Made by a program: the position numbers and the translations under genes. A DNA stretch of 34,067 nt, taken from positions 1-34,067 of the forward strand of contig CAJOID010000021.1 of the NCBI GenBank assembly GCA_905234595.1, in the 5' to 3' direction. Within the stretch, counting starts at the first letter, position 1. Each line of letters begins with the position of its first letter. The DNA comes from an uncultured Lachnospiraceae bacterium (GTDB taxonomy: Bacteria > Bacillota > Clostridia > Lachnospirales > Lachnospiraceae). This document shows, one piece after another, positions 1 to 8,697 of this stretch. The notes beneath the pieces are model-generated. The model saw nothing but the letters and a program-made list of their open reading frames with translations, searched no databases and was not told where the DNA came from.

Positions 1-2
1 TG

Positions 3-1373
3 ATCGGCGTGATCATGGGAGCGCTCACCATAGGCAGACTGGGAGTGATCATTATCATGACGCTTGGGCTGGACTGGAACCAGCCGGTTAATGTCTCCGT
101 CGCTATGGCAGTAGTTATCGGGTTATGTGCGATAGTAGTCTGTCTGACACTGATGATAGGCAGGGACTACGGTAAGACCACGGTACTGGAGGCACTCAGG
201 GGCGGTATCAATGCCCATAACTTCAAGAAGAACCTTTTCCCGTTTGAAAAGAGTGCATTCCCTGTAGCGGTAACACTGTCGCTCAAGGAGACCTTCGGGC
301 GGTTTAAGAGCAATATAGGTATCATCTTTATCATCATGATACTGATGTCTGCGACGATATTCGGCCTGGGCATGGCTGACACTTTCTCGAGTAACGATGC
401 ATTGATGGAGATGGTCGGTATAGATTATGCGGATTCCGAGGTCGAGGGAGATGAAGCCATGGGAGAAGCACTGGACTCCATGAAATGTGTACAGATGTAC
501 TACGGTGATTACTGGGGGGCCGTAAACTATACTTCGCAGAAAGTGCGTGACAAGCAGGTCATCACTACGAGATCGGTCACGGATTTCTCGCTGATGAAGG
601 GCCTTAAGGTAATAGAAGGCAGGGCCCCGCTTCATCCCAACGAGATGATGTTTGCGACCAATGCAGCCAAGAGGATGAAAGTCGGTGTAGGTGACGTGGT
701 AACGGTCGTAACCCCTACGGGGCAGGAAAACTACATTGTGTCCGGGCTTGTACAGGTCCTGAACAATATGGGTATGATGGCATATATGACTATAGACGGC
801 TATAGCGTGGCATACGGCCCTGTCAGGGAATATAACTATGAAGTATTCCTGAAGGACGGATATGATCTGGATGATTTCCGCGCTGAGTTCGGAGACAGAT
901 ATCCCGATGTAGAGGTCGTGGACTTCAAGCAGAACGCAGAAGGTACGGTAGGAGTCATCAAGCTCGGTGTAAAAGCCATAGCGATCCTGATAGCGCTGCT
1001 GACTGCATTGATAGTGGCTTTCGTTGAATCGCTCATCATCAAGACACAGATCACGAGGGCCTGGAGAGACCTGGGGGTCAGCAAAGCCCTGGGCTATACT
1101 TCCGGTCAGCTGATCCTGCAGACGATGCTGTCAAATATGCCGTCGGTGCTGATCGGTATCGTTCTGGGACTTATCGTATCATTTTTCTCCGCGGAAAAAC
1201 TGATGAGGATTCTGTTTTCATTATTCGAATTCCGAAAGGCACCATTCTATGTCAATCCCGGATCGTATGTGATAGCTATCGTTCTGATCGCAGGCATTGC
1301 GTTACTCACGAGTGCATGGATCGGACGCCGCATCCGTACGCTGGAGCCCGTAAAGATGATAACCGAAGAATAA
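3..1373 (+). CDS. ABC transporter permease, FtsX/MacB type (5' end outside window)
   Basis: This is the C-terminal part of an integral membrane ABC permease. The reading frame is open to the left edge of the window (base 3), so the GTG at 9 is probably internal and the N-terminal half is missing. Visible membrane segments lie near residues 5-20, 30-50 and 100-120 (numbered from 9). A soluble extracytoplasmic region of about 200 residues follows, then three hydrophobic segments near 315-345, 370-395 and 415-440, the usual FtsX C-terminal arrangement. It ends 34 bases before a response regulator and histidine kinase, the layout of transporter/two-component modules that sense and export antimicrobial peptides or cell-envelope stressors. 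That role is inferred from context; the substrate cannot be read from this sequence. The partner ATPase should lie upstream, outside the window. Confidence 0.85.
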   Translation: MGVIMGALTIGRLGVIIIMTLGLDWNQPVNVSVAMAVVIGLCAIVVCLTLMIGRDYGKTTVLEALRGGINAHNFKKNLFPFEKSAFPVAVTLSLKETFGRFKSNIGIIFIIMILMSATIFGLGMADTFSSNDALMEMVGIDYADSEVEGDEAMGEALDSMKCVQMYYGDYWGAVNYTSQKVRDKQVITTRSVTDFSLMKGLKVIEGRAPLHPNEMMFATNAAKRMKVGVGDVVTVVTPTGQENYIVSGLVQVLNNMGMMAYMTIDGYSVAYGPVREYNYEVFLKDGYDLDDFRAEFGDRYPDVEVVDFKQNAEGTVGVIKLGVKAIAILIALLTALIVAFVESLIIKTQITRAWRDLGVSKALGYTSGQLILQTMLSNMPSVLIGIVLGLIVSFFSAEKLMRILFSLFEFRKAPFYVNPGSYVIAIVLIAGIALLTSAWIGRRIRTLEPVKMITEE

Positions 1374-1407
1374 CCGCCTGTGATATACTCATCTGAGGAG
1401 GAGTGTG

Positions 1408-2154
1408 ATGCACTACAGTTGTCTGATAGTCGATGATGAAGTCGAACTTGCCGAGACCACGGCCGAATACTTCAATATGTTTGAGGTCTCTACGCAGTAT
1501 GTAACCTGCGCAGAGGCCTGCTTTGATTTCTTCAGGGATAATACGGCAGACCTGATCCTGCTGGACATCAATCTCGGAGACGGATCGGGATTTGAAGTGT
1601 GTAAGCGTCTGAGAGAAGATATGCAGCTGCCGATACTTTTTATCAGTGCCAGACAGAGTGATGATGATGTGCTCATAGCGCTTTCCATCGGCGGAGATGA
1701 TTATGTCAAGAAACCATACAGCCTGTCGGTGCTTCTGGCCAAGGTCAAAGTCAACCTGAAACGGCTCGAGCAGACGAAGATCATCGATCATACAGCAGAC
1801 AGCGCCTCAGTACCGGGAGGAGTCCCTACGGGCGTGGATGCTTTGGATGAAGGTCTGGATGTCGATCTTAAGCTGGATGCCGGGACCATGTCAGCAGTGC
1901 TGGATGGCAGAAGAATCGAACTCAAGGCCAAGGAATATGCGCTCCTTAACTGTCTGTATGTGCATCATGACACCATAGTCAAAAAGGAAATACTGTTCGA
2001 TGAGGTGTGGGGAGATACATTTTTCAGCGATTCCACTCTGAACGTTCACATAAGGAAACTTCGTGAAAAACTTGAAGCGGATCCGAATGAACCTTCGCTC
2101 ATAAGGACCGTGTGGGGCACGGGGTATTATCTGAAACTCCGCACCGATTCATAG
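1408..2154 (+). CDS. OmpR/PhoB-family response regulator
   Basis: This is a cytoplasmic DNA-binding response regulator. The N-terminal receiver domain (about residues 1-120) has the acidic pair DD at 9-10, the phospho-acceptor Asp at 53 (LLDINLGDG) and a conserved KKPYS lysine motif near 105. The C-terminal winged helix (about 155-245) contains the typical VWGDTFFSDSTLNVHIRKLREKL helix region and the GTGYYL wing. An acidic linker of about 30 residues joins them. I chose ATG 1408 over the GTG at 1405 because AGGAGG at 1396-1401 sits 6 bases upstream. The histidine kinase follows 12 bases downstream and is the expected phosphodonor. The upstream permease gene is a plausible target (inference). 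Confidence 0.92.
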   Translation: MHYSCLIVDDEVELAETTAEYFNMFEVSTQYVTCAEACFDFFRDNTADLILLDINLGDGSGFEVCKRLREDMQLPILFISARQSDDDVLIALSIGGDDYVKKPYSLSVLLAKVKVNLKRLEQTKIIDHTADSASVPGGVPTGVDALDEGLDVDLKLDAGTMSAVLDGRRIELKAKEYALLNCLYVHHDTIVKKEILFDEVWGDTFFSDSTLNVHIRKLREKLEADPNEPSLIRTVWGTGYYLKLRTDS

Positions 2155-2166
2155 AGGAAGACCGAC

Positions 2167-3471
2167 ATGCGTATCAGGAAACTGGTCATACTTTTCACGG
2201 TCGTGATGCTTTTCTTTCTTCTGCTGTTTACCACCCTGCTTTCAATGACCGGATTTGAGAAGCGTAATATCGTGTATTATAACGACCTGCTGTACAGAGT
2301 CGAGGATGATCTGGCGGCCGGCCGGGCTATAGAGGATATAGAGAAGGAGTACAGGTGTACCGTCGTCCTTTCCAAAGATCTGGATGATCCCGTACTCGCC
2401 GAACTGTACCGTAACGAGGCTTTTGTACTGGATCTTGTTGTGAATGGCGAATATACAGGCAAGGTTGCATGGCAGGATCTGATGGAGAGGAATGAAGAAT
2501 TAAGCCGGGGATTCTTCAGGGCAACCATGTTTATGTGGTCGACTATCCTGGTGCTGGGTTATCTTCTCCTTTTCCTCATATATCTGAGCTTCGTAAGACC
2601 GACAAAGGATCTGACGGAGTTTTCGACCGAGCTTGCCAGAGGTAATCTGGATGTATCTCTTCCGATGCGCAGATATAATCCGTTCGGAGGTTTTACCGAA
2701 GCTTTTGATCTGATGAGAGAGGAACTGAAGTCCTCACAGAAACGCCGGATGGAAACGGAGATAGCGAGGCGTGAACTCGTTGCATCATTGAGTCACGACA
2801 TCAAGACTCCGGTTGCGGTCATAGAGGCTACCTGCGAACTGATGGATGTGCGGCTTAAGCGTGAGCTGGAGAATCCCGGACAGGGGCGCGGACCGGCGGA
2901 TACGGAAGATCTGATAGATAAGATCGGCGTGATCTCCAACAAGGCTCAGACCATAAGCTCCATCATGAGTGATCTGATGCATTCCAATATGGAGGATTCG
3001 GAGAAACTGGCGGTAGATCCGAAGGAAGAGTTCTCGAGTCTTATCGAAGACTACTTCCGCAACCTGCGCAATTACGGAAACATAATCATAAAGAATTCCA
3101 TCCCCCAATGCCTGGTATATATGGATAAAAGGAGGATGGAACAGGTTATAGACAATATAGTCGGCAATTCACATAAATACGCCGGCACCGATATACTCGT
3201 AAGTTTCGATGAGACATCCGAGTATATGATGCCGGACGTAAATAAGTCGAGCTTTATCAGGATCACGGTGAGTGATTCGGGCCCCGGTGTGAGCGAAGAA
3301 GACCTGCCGCTCATAGCTCAGAAGTATTACCGCGGCTCGAACTCATCCGATAAGTCCGGATACGGTCTGGGGCTGTATCTGGTCAAACTCTACATGCAGA
3401 AGCAGGGCGGTGATATGGAATACTATAACGATAACGGATTCACCGTCAGGCTTATGCTCAAAAAGGTATGA
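2167..3471 (+). CDS. membrane sensor histidine kinase
   Basis: This 434-residue histidine kinase is the partner of the preceding regulator. It has an N-terminal transmembrane helix (about 7-27), an extracytoplasmic loop of about 90 residues, a second helix (about 120-143), a HAMP-like linker, then HisKA with the phospho-acceptor His210 in SLSHDIKTP. The C-terminal HATPase_c domain shows an N-box (DNIVGNSHKYA), a G1 box (DSGPGVSEEDL) and a G2 box (KSGYGLGLYLVK). The loop is longer than in the BceS 'intramembrane-sensing' kinases, so it may bind a ligand directly. The stop codon is only 3 bases from the stop of the convergent secreted-protein gene, with no obvious terminator between them. Confidence 0.93.
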   Translation: MRIRKLVILFTVVMLFFLLLFTTLLSMTGFEKRNIVYYNDLLYRVEDDLAAGRAIEDIEKEYRCTVVLSKDLDDPVLAELYRNEAFVLDLVVNGEYTGKVAWQDLMERNEELSRGFFRATMFMWSTILVLGYLLLFLIYLSFVRPTKDLTEFSTELARGNLDVSLPMRRYNPFGGFTEAFDLMREELKSSQKRRMETEIARRELVASLSHDIKTPVAVIEATCELMDVRLKRELENPGQGRGPADTEDLIDKIGVISNKAQTISSIMSDLMHSNMEDSEKLAVDPKEEFSSLIEDYFRNLRNYGNIIIKNSIPQCLVYMDKRRMEQVIDNIVGNSHKYAGTDILVSFDETSEYMMPDVNKSSFIRITVSDSGPGVSEEDLPLIAQKYYRGSNSSDKSGYGLGLYLVKLYMQKQGGDMEYYNDNGFTVRLMLKKV

Positions 3472-3474
3472 GTG

Positions 3475-4068
3475 TCAGACGATAAATCTGTTGGCAACCC
3501 TGTGTTCGTTTTTGCCGAAAGCATTGTAGTGCTCTAACAGCCTGGCCGGATCCATACCGAAGGCATCCTGAAGATCCTTGTAGTTGTAGTAGTAATACAT
3601 TGCATTGAACTCAGCGGTATTACCGGAGTAATTCTTGAGAGCATCGATCGCAGCCTGATGTGCCTGAACGTTCTGAACGGCAGCCGGATCGATCTTCTGT
3701 ACATATACCTCTATACAGTCATAGCAGTCGGTTGAACCGACTCTCTTATCATCCACATAGAAGTAGAAGAATACATTCTTGACCGTCTCATCCGCTCCGA
3801 TATGCAGTCTCGCATATTCGGATCCTTCCTTGAATGTGCACTCAACGTATGTGCCTGCACTTGTATGAGGACCGATATAATAAGTGTAGTCAAAATGGGA
3901 TATCATCCATAAGTCGTGTGTCGAACCGGCATCCATCTTAAGTACAGTCTCGCCGAAATCAAAGGCAAAAGGAATGGAACTCCCTGCCTGTGCTTTGGCT
4001 CCGAATGAGAGCGAAATAATCAGGGCAGAACAGATAACAGCTGTCAAACGTCTGAAGATACTTTTCAT
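3475..4068 (-). CDS. small secreted protein with C-terminal YKDLQxAFG motif
   Basis: A 197-residue exported protein. The N-terminus is a classical signal peptide: basic start MKSIFRR, a hydrophobic core and a likely cleavage near AKAQAG (residues 24-29). The middle is a predicted beta-rich domain of unknown family that contains two Cys residues (DCYDC near 117-121). The C-terminal 45 residues carry a pattern FNAMYYYYNYKDLQDAFG followed by HYNAFGKNEHR. I recognise this as a recurrent terminal module of secreted Lachnospiraceae proteins, though I cannot name its Pfam family. Function is unknown; a cell-surface or matrix role is only a guess. It is transcribed alone, divergent from the lipoprotein gene and convergent with the histidine kinase. 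Confidence 0.8.
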   Translation of the reverse strand: MKSIFRRLTAVICSALIISLSFGAKAQAGSSIPFAFDFGETVLKMDAGSTHDLWMISHFDYTYYIGPHTSAGTYVECTFKEGSEYARLHIGADETVKNVFFYFYVDDKRVGSTDCYDCIEVYVQKIDPAAVQNVQAHQAAIDALKNYSGNTAEFNAMYYYYNYKDLQDAFGMDPARLLEHYNAFGKNEHRVANRFIV

Positions 4069-4139
4069 AGATACACCTTACCCAATCTGATGGGTGTTCC
4101 TTTCTCCCGCATAATAGGGGATTTAATATACATAAGTCC

Positions 4140-4145
4140 ATTATA
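4140..4145 (-). promoter_or_regulatory. -10 element for the secreted-protein gene
   Basis: On the minus strand these bases read TATAAT, a perfect -10 hexamer, about 70 bases upstream of the start codon at 4068. The -35 region is weak. The leader carries a small inverted repeat (ACCCA...TGGGT, 4080-4095) just before the ribosome site, which might modulate initiation. Confidence 0.4.
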
Positions 4146-4183
4146 TACCGAGTTTCGGATTGTGCACGTAATATTTGCGGTTC

Positions 4184-4212
4184 TTGTTGGAAACAGGGCT
4201 TTGTGCTATCTT
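4184..4212 (+). promoter_or_regulatory. sigma-A promoter for the 4234-13473 gene run
   Basis: TTGTTG at 4184-4189 is followed after 17 bases by TATCTT at 4207-4212, with an extended -10 TG at 4204-4205. Transcription would start near 4219. This makes the upstream in-frame ATG codons (4090, 4219) unlikely and supports ATG 4234, preceded by GGGGG at 4221-4225, as the lipoprotein start. It is divergent from the -10 at 4140-4145. Confidence 0.55.
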
Positions 4213-4233
4213 AACATCATGGGGGATAAAGTC

Positions 4234-4630
4234 ATGAGAGGTCATAAGATCATATCCGGGATCATCACGTTTGCGTGTCTGATCACGCTGTCCGGATGCG
4301 TGTCGCAGAGTGATTATGATGCATTGCTTGCAGAGAGGAACGCTCTGATCACGGAGAGGGATGAACTCTCTGACAACTCAGCTTACCGAGAGCAATGCTC
4401 AGCTTGAAGATAAGAATGCCGAAGTGGAGAGATTAAACGGCGAGATAGAAGACCTGAAGAAAGCCGCGGAAAAACAGCCGTCAGGCGTGGCAGATACGGC
4501 AGGTAATGCCGCGGAATCAGCCGGCAATACCATCGCCGAAGTGGCCGGCAACCTGATAGATACCGCGGGAGGGCTGATAGATACGGCCTCGTCGATAGCA
4601 GGATCCCTCATGGGACAGACCGGTAATTAA
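4234..4630 (+). pseudogene. frameshifted coiled-coil lipoprotein
   Basis: The first frame from ATG 4234 encodes a lipoprotein signal with lipobox LSGC (mature Cys after ITLSG) and then the start of a coiled coil (YDALLAERNALITERDEL). That frame stops at 4407. A second frame, open from 4361 to the stop at 4630, continues the same heptads (TTQLTESNAQLEDKNAEVE) and ends in an Ala/Gly-rich, low-complexity amphipathic tail. Joining DEL directly to TTQL needs removal of four bases from CTCTCT at 4366-4371, as if two CT units had been inserted. Either the gene is broken or the base calls are wrong. Re-initiation at ATG 4361 is also possible because GGAG lies 4 bases upstream, but that product would lack the lipid anchor. 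It heads the gene run; the next gene starts 13 bases later. Confidence 0.65.
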
Positions 4631-4643
4631 AGGAGAGTCGGAA

Positions 4644-5297
4644 TTGAGCTATATAAAAAAGATCAAACTCACGCTGATCGCGATCATTGTTCTTGCCACC
4701 GTATGCGCATGCGGCTTTTTCTATGCAAAGAACAAATATGAACACATGAACACGGGCGAGACCGTCGATCACGGACTGATAACCGAAACAACGGTTTCCC
4801 TGACCGGAGAGACGATACGCGACGGACTTACCGATATCGGAGAACTGGCCACTGAGGAGTATTTCTTTACCAGGGTGGAGACGTACGACAGCAGTAAGAA
4901 CATAAAGGGGTTCAAAGTACCTTTTACCACATCGAGATTCGTCTACAGTTATGACGGTACGGTGAAAGCCGGGATCGATTTCACGGGTATAGAGGTTGAA
5001 AAAGATGATCTCAAAAAGACCATCACTGTGATACTGCCGGCATCTCATATACTGGACTGCAGTATAGATCCCGACTCGTTTGAAGTCTATGATGAGAAGA
5101 GGAGTGTCTTCAACCCGGTCAGCATCTCGGACTATAATGATTCACTGGAAGAAATGATCGAAGCAGCCAAAGAGGATGCGATGGAAAAGGGCGTATTGGA
5201 ACGTGCGGACTCCAATGCGGAACTTCTGATCAAGAATCTGATAATGTCCACGTATGATGTTGATGATTACTATATCGATATCACAAAAGCACAGTGA
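4644..5297 (+). CDS. DUF4230-like membrane-anchored protein
   Basis: A 217-residue protein with one N-terminal hydrophobic segment (about 7-26), followed by an extracytoplasmic domain with the DUF4230 pattern: a segment with TTVSLTG, the core YDGTVKAGIDFTGIEVEKDDLKKTITVILPASHILDCSIDPDSFEVYDEK (described in pieces: YDGTVKAGIDF then ITVILPASHIL), and a C-terminal helix rich in Glu/Asp/Lys. A Cys pair ACACG at 21-25 could even be a lipobox variant, but the basic/hydrophobic N-terminus fits a plain anchor. The start is TTG 4644 with AGGAGAG at 4631-4637. The molecular function of the family is not known to me. Its place between the coiled-coil lipoprotein and the DUF202-like protein suggests an envelope role. 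Confidence 0.8.
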   Translation: MSYIKKIKLTLIAIIVLATVCACGFFYAKNKYEHMNTGETVDHGLITETTVSLTGETIRDGLTDIGELATEEYFFTRVETYDSSKNIKGFKVPFTTSRFVYSYDGTVKAGIDFTGIEVEKDDLKKTITVILPASHILDCSIDPDSFEVYDEKRSVFNPVSISDYNDSLEEMIEAAKEDAMEKGVLERADSNAELLIKNLIMSTYDVDDYYIDITKAQ

Positions 5298-5316
5298 TTA
5301 TACTTAAAGGAGAACC

Positions 5317-5727
5317 ATGACGGATAAGAGCGCAATGGATGTGGATATAGCCGATTACGAGATCCGTAATCTTGAGCAGGAACTTGCACAGGAGAGGACC
5401 ATTCTTTCGCATGAGAGGACAGATCTGTCGATCTTAAGGACTACTCTTGCTTTTAAGAACAGTAAACTCTCGGTTGAACAGACGCATCTGTCATTTGTGA
5501 GGACGACGGTCAGCCTTATCGGCAGTGCCGCCGCTGTATATAAGGCTCTGCCGGCACTGGGGGTTTCAGGTTCCTTCAGTACCGCGCTTTCCGGATTCCT
5601 GCTTCTGGCAGGTCTGTATTTTCTCGTTCTGGATCTGCTCACTTATCCCAGACGTAAGCGTGAATTAGACAAAATGGAGGAAAAGATGGATGAGATCATA
5701 AACTCATCCGTTGGTAGCGAAGAATGA
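5317..5727 (+). CDS. DUF202/YidH-like membrane protein with six tandem heptads
   Basis: A 136-residue protein. Residues 26-67 are six uninterrupted heptads of consensus xRTxLSx (ERTILSH, ERTDLSI, LRTTLAF, KNSKLSV, EQTHLSF, VRTTVSL). The last ones merge with the DUF202 hallmark, an RT-x-LS/LA segment entering the first membrane helix. Two transmembrane helices follow (about 64-85 and 90-112), then a basic PRRKREL stop-transfer and an acidic tail. Normal DUF202/YidH proteins have one or two such RTxLA units, so the array here is an expansion. Function is unknown. AAAGGAGA at 5306-5313 supports the start, and the stop overlaps the next gene's start (ATGA). Confidence 0.75.
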   Translation: MTDKSAMDVDIADYEIRNLEQELAQERTILSHERTDLSILRTTLAFKNSKLSVEQTHLSFVRTTVSLIGSAAAVYKALPALGVSGSFSTALSGFLLLAGLYFLVLDLLTYPRRKRELDKMEEKMDEIINSSVGSEE

Positions 5728-7052
5728 ATGTATGCCTGCTGAATGATTCGTTTCCGCCGCTCATAGACGGTGTGGCCAATACGGTCATGAACTATGCCCG
5801 TATCATACAGGAACGTCCCGGTAATGAAGTGATAGTGGCAACCCCCAGATACCCCGATGTGGATTATACCGGATATCCGTACAGAGTACTGGATTATCCC
5901 AGCATAGATACATCCCGGCTGGCCAGCGGGTACAGGGCCGGAAACTCGCTGTCCATGAAGGAGATAAACGAGATCGCCGAGTTCGGTCCCGATATAATAC
6001 ATACACACTGTCCGGCTGCCTCCACACTGATGGCCAGGATCCTGCAGTATGAAACAGGGGCTCCGGTTGTCTTTACATATCACACCAAGTTTGATGTGGA
6101 TATAGGACGTGCGGTAGGGGAAGGACTTCTCAAGAAGGAGACCATCCGGATCATGATAAGTAACATATCCGCATGTGATGAGGTCTGGGTCGTTTCGGAG
6201 GGCGCCGGACTCAATCTGCGTTCACTCGGATACGAGGGAGAGTATCGTGTGATGACGAACGGGGTGGATTTCCCGTGCGGAAAAGCTAATCCCGGGCAGG
6301 TGGCCGATGCGGTCTCCGGATACGATCTGCCGGCAGATGTTCCCGTGTTCCTGTTCGTCGGACGTCTGATGAATTATAAAGGCCTGCCTCTGATAATGGA
6401 TGCGATGAAGATCCTTGGCGATTCCGGAATGGATTATCGCATGGTATTCGTCGGAGGGGGGGATGATGCCGGCTGGCTTAAAGAAAGGGCAGAAGAACTC
6501 GGGATATCATCCAAAGTCATTTTCACCGGTCCCGTTCATGACCGCGAGGTACTCAGAGCTATCAATTCACGGGCGGATCTGTTCCTTTTCCCATCCACAT
6601 ATGACACGAACGGGATAGTTGTCCGTGAAGCAGCCGCGTGCGGACTGGCTTCGGTTCTCATAAAAGGATCATGCGCGGCCGAAGGCATCACGCATATGCG
6701 CAACGGATACCTGATAGATGAGACTCCGGATGCTATGGCGCAGCTTCTTAACGAGGTGTGTCGTGATATGGACCGTGTGCATCAGGTCGGTGATAATGCG
6801 ATGAACGAGATCTACATATCATGGGAGGATTCCGTGAACCGTGCCTATGAGAGGTATGAGGTCATCAGGGATCTGGTCGCAGACGGCACGATCCGGCGCA
6901 GACGCATGCATAAATCCGATTATCTGATCAAAACCGCTGCAGATGTGGCGGAAGGCCTCAGCAGGATCATCAGCGTTCCGCGCAATATACGTGAGACCAT
7001 CACCAATGATCTGTACAGAATATATGAAGGTATGATGTCAAACAATGAGTGA
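5724..7052 (+). CDS. family 4 glycosyltransferase (GT-B fold)
   Basis: A 442-residue retaining glycosyltransferase. The N-terminal Rossmann domain opens with NDSFPPLIDGVANTVMNY, the GT4 acceptor-side loop with a Gly-rich turn, and continues with the HTHCPAAS motif near 93-100. The donor domain has FLFVGRLMNYKGL (about 210-222) and FPSTYDTNGIVVREAAACG near 290-310. There the usual E-x7-E pair is D-x7-E, a conservative first-position change. It resembles GT4 enzymes that glucosylate diacylglycerol or build surface glycans; the acceptor cannot be decided from sequence. It overlaps its neighbours on both sides by 4 and 8 bases, so it is translationally coupled with the DUF202-like protein and the GH13 enzyme. 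Confidence 0.88.
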   Translation: MNVCLLNDSFPPLIDGVANTVMNYARIIQERPGNEVIVATPRYPDVDYTGYPYRVLDYPSIDTSRLASGYRAGNSLSMKEINEIAEFGPDIIHTHCPAASTLMARILQYETGAPVVFTYHTKFDVDIGRAVGEGLLKKETIRIMISNISACDEVWVVSEGAGLNLRSLGYEGEYRVMTNGVDFPCGKANPGQVADAVSGYDLPADVPVFLFVGRLMNYKGLPLIMDAMKILGDSGMDYRMVFVGGGDDAGWLKERAEELGISSKVIFTGPVHDREVLRAINSRADLFLFPSTYDTNGIVVREAAACGLASVLIKGSCAAEGITHMRNGYLIDETPDAMAQLLNEVCRDMDRVHQVGDNAMNEIYISWEDSVNRAYERYEVIRDLVADGTIRRRRMHKSDYLIKTAADVAEGLSRIISVPRNIRETITNDLYRIYEGMMSNNE

Positions 7053-8697
7053 TTCAAGAGACTGGTATAAGACCGCTGTATTTTATCAGATCTGGGTCAG
7101 GAGTTTCTGTGACGGCAACGGTGACGGCATAGGAGATCTCTACGGTGTATACGATAAACTGGAATATGTCAGATCGCTGGGGGTGACTGCCATATGGTTC
7201 AATCCCCTGTATCCGTCCCCGAATGCCGATTACGGTTACGATATATCCGATTATTGCAATATCCATCCCGATTACGGTGATCTCGATCAGTTCAAGCGCG
7301 TGCTGGACCGAGCTCATGAACTCGGCATGAAAGTGATCATGGATCTGGTGATCAACCATACATCCGATGAACATAAGTGGTTCGTCGAGAGCCGCAAGGG
7401 CAGGGATAACCCGTACAGCGATTATTACATCTGGCGCGATAAGCCGAATAACTGGAGCTCGGTACTCGAAGGCAAGGCCTGGGAGTACGATGACGTGCGG
7501 GGACAGTACTATCTGCACCTGTTTGCACGTAAGCAGCCTGATCTGAATATGGATAATCCCGCTGTCAGGGAAGAGGTCAAAAAGATACTTCGTTTCTGGC
7601 TTGAGATGGGCGTGGACGGATTCCGTGAAGATGTCATCAATTTCATCTCCAAAAAAGAAGGACTCCCCAACAGGATAGGTATCATTCCCATTCTGGATGA
7701 GATGAAGTATTACAAGGACGGCCCGCATATACACGAGTATATGAAGGAATTCCGTGATGTGTGCAACGAGTACAATGCCGTTCAGATCGGTGAGGGCCCG
7801 ATGACTACGGTGGGGAGCGCACTCAAGTATCTCACAGGCAGGAGCAAGTCTCTGGATATGATGTTCTCATACTGCCTGTTTACCGAATATGTGCATCTGC
7901 CATTCAAACTGGTCAGACTTAAGAAAGCCCTGTCCAAGTGGCAGTACTCACTGGAAGGTAAAGCCTGGAACACTCTGTATCTCGAGAACCACGATCATCC
8001 CAGGGTACTCAGCCGGTACGGGAATGAGAAACATCATCGTGAAAGCGGTACGGCACTGGCAGCCGCGTATCTGTTCCTGAAAGGTACACCCTTTATCTAT
8101 CAGGGTCAGGAGATCGGCATGACCAATATCCGTCTGATGTCCATCGAACAATATAAGGATGTGTCATCCAAGAATAACTATTATTCATATCATCTGAAAG
8201 ATGACGAACAGTCCAGACTTCACCGGATACATTTATCGAGCCGTGATTCCTCCCGGACGCCGATGCAGTGGGATGACAGTGAATATGCCGGATTCTCCGA
8301 TGCCGAACCCTGGTTCGGTGTCAATCCGAATTATAAGCAGATAAATGTGCGCAGGCAGGAAGATGAGAGTGACAGTATACTCAACTTCTACAGGGCATGT
8401 ATCAGACTGCGGAATTCCAGTGCCGCATTGATGTTCGGAACCTACAGGGAGTATCGGGCCAATGACCCGAATTTCTATATCTATTCCCGACGGCTGGACG
8501 GTGAGGAGTATCTGATCATATGCTCGTTCTGCAGGGAAAAGATGCCATGTGTAATCCCGAAGCAATACAGAGGAAATACGGTCAGACTGATGCTGACCAA
8601 CTACCCGAAGGAGAGAGAACAGGGGATCGAATACGAACTTCACAGGCCTGCTTTTGTAACCTATCCGTATGAAGCACTCGTATTGAGGGTATCGTAA
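7045..8697 (+). CDS. GH13 alpha-glucosidase (oligo-1,6-glucosidase-like)
   Basis: A 550-residue cytoplasmic GH13 enzyme (no signal peptide). The conserved regions are visible: I (DLVINHTSDEH), V (QPDLN, diagnostic of the oligo-1,6-glucosidase group), II (GVDGFREDVIN, nucleophile Asp196), III (QIGEGPMT, acid/base Glu250) and IV (LENHDHPR, transition-state Asp317). Val197 directly after the nucleophile is the residue that, in this group, goes with alpha-1,6 (isomaltose/dextran-type) rather than alpha-1,4 specificity. Likely substrates are isomalto-oligosaccharides or panose-like fragments; trehalose-6-phosphate hydrolase is a less likely alternative. The C-terminal beta domain ends normally. 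The stop shares one base with the start of the next gene (TAATG). Confidence 0.92.
   Translation: MSDSRDWYKTAVFYQIWVRSFCDGNGDGIGDLYGVYDKLEYVRSLGVTAIWFNPLYPSPNADYGYDISDYCNIHPDYGDLDQFKRVLDRAHELGMKVIMDLVINHTSDEHKWFVESRKGRDNPYSDYYIWRDKPNNWSSVLEGKAWEYDDVRGQYYLHLFARKQPDLNMDNPAVREEVKKILRFWLEMGVDGFREDVINFISKKEGLPNRIGIIPILDEMKYYKDGPHIHEYMKEFRDVCNEYNAVQIGEGPMTTVGSALKYLTGRSKSLDMMFSYCLFTEYVHLPFKLVRLKKALSKWQYSLEGKAWNTLYLENHDHPRVLSRYGNEKHHRESGTALAAAYLFLKGTPFIYQGQEIGMTNIRLMSIEQYKDVSSKNNYYSYHLKDDEQSRLHRIHLSSRDSSRTPMQWDDSEYAGFSDAEPWFGVNPNYKQINVRRQEDESDSILNFYRACIRLRNSSAALMFGTYREYRANDPNFYIYSRRLDGEEYLIICSFCREKMPCVIPKQYRGNTVRLMLTNYPKEREQGIEYELHRPAFVTYPYEALVLRVS

Noticed and set aside
4090-4233. Longer N-terminus of the lipoprotein from ATG 4090
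   Set aside because: It would span the predicted promoter and place 48 residues before a classical lipoprotein signal peptide.
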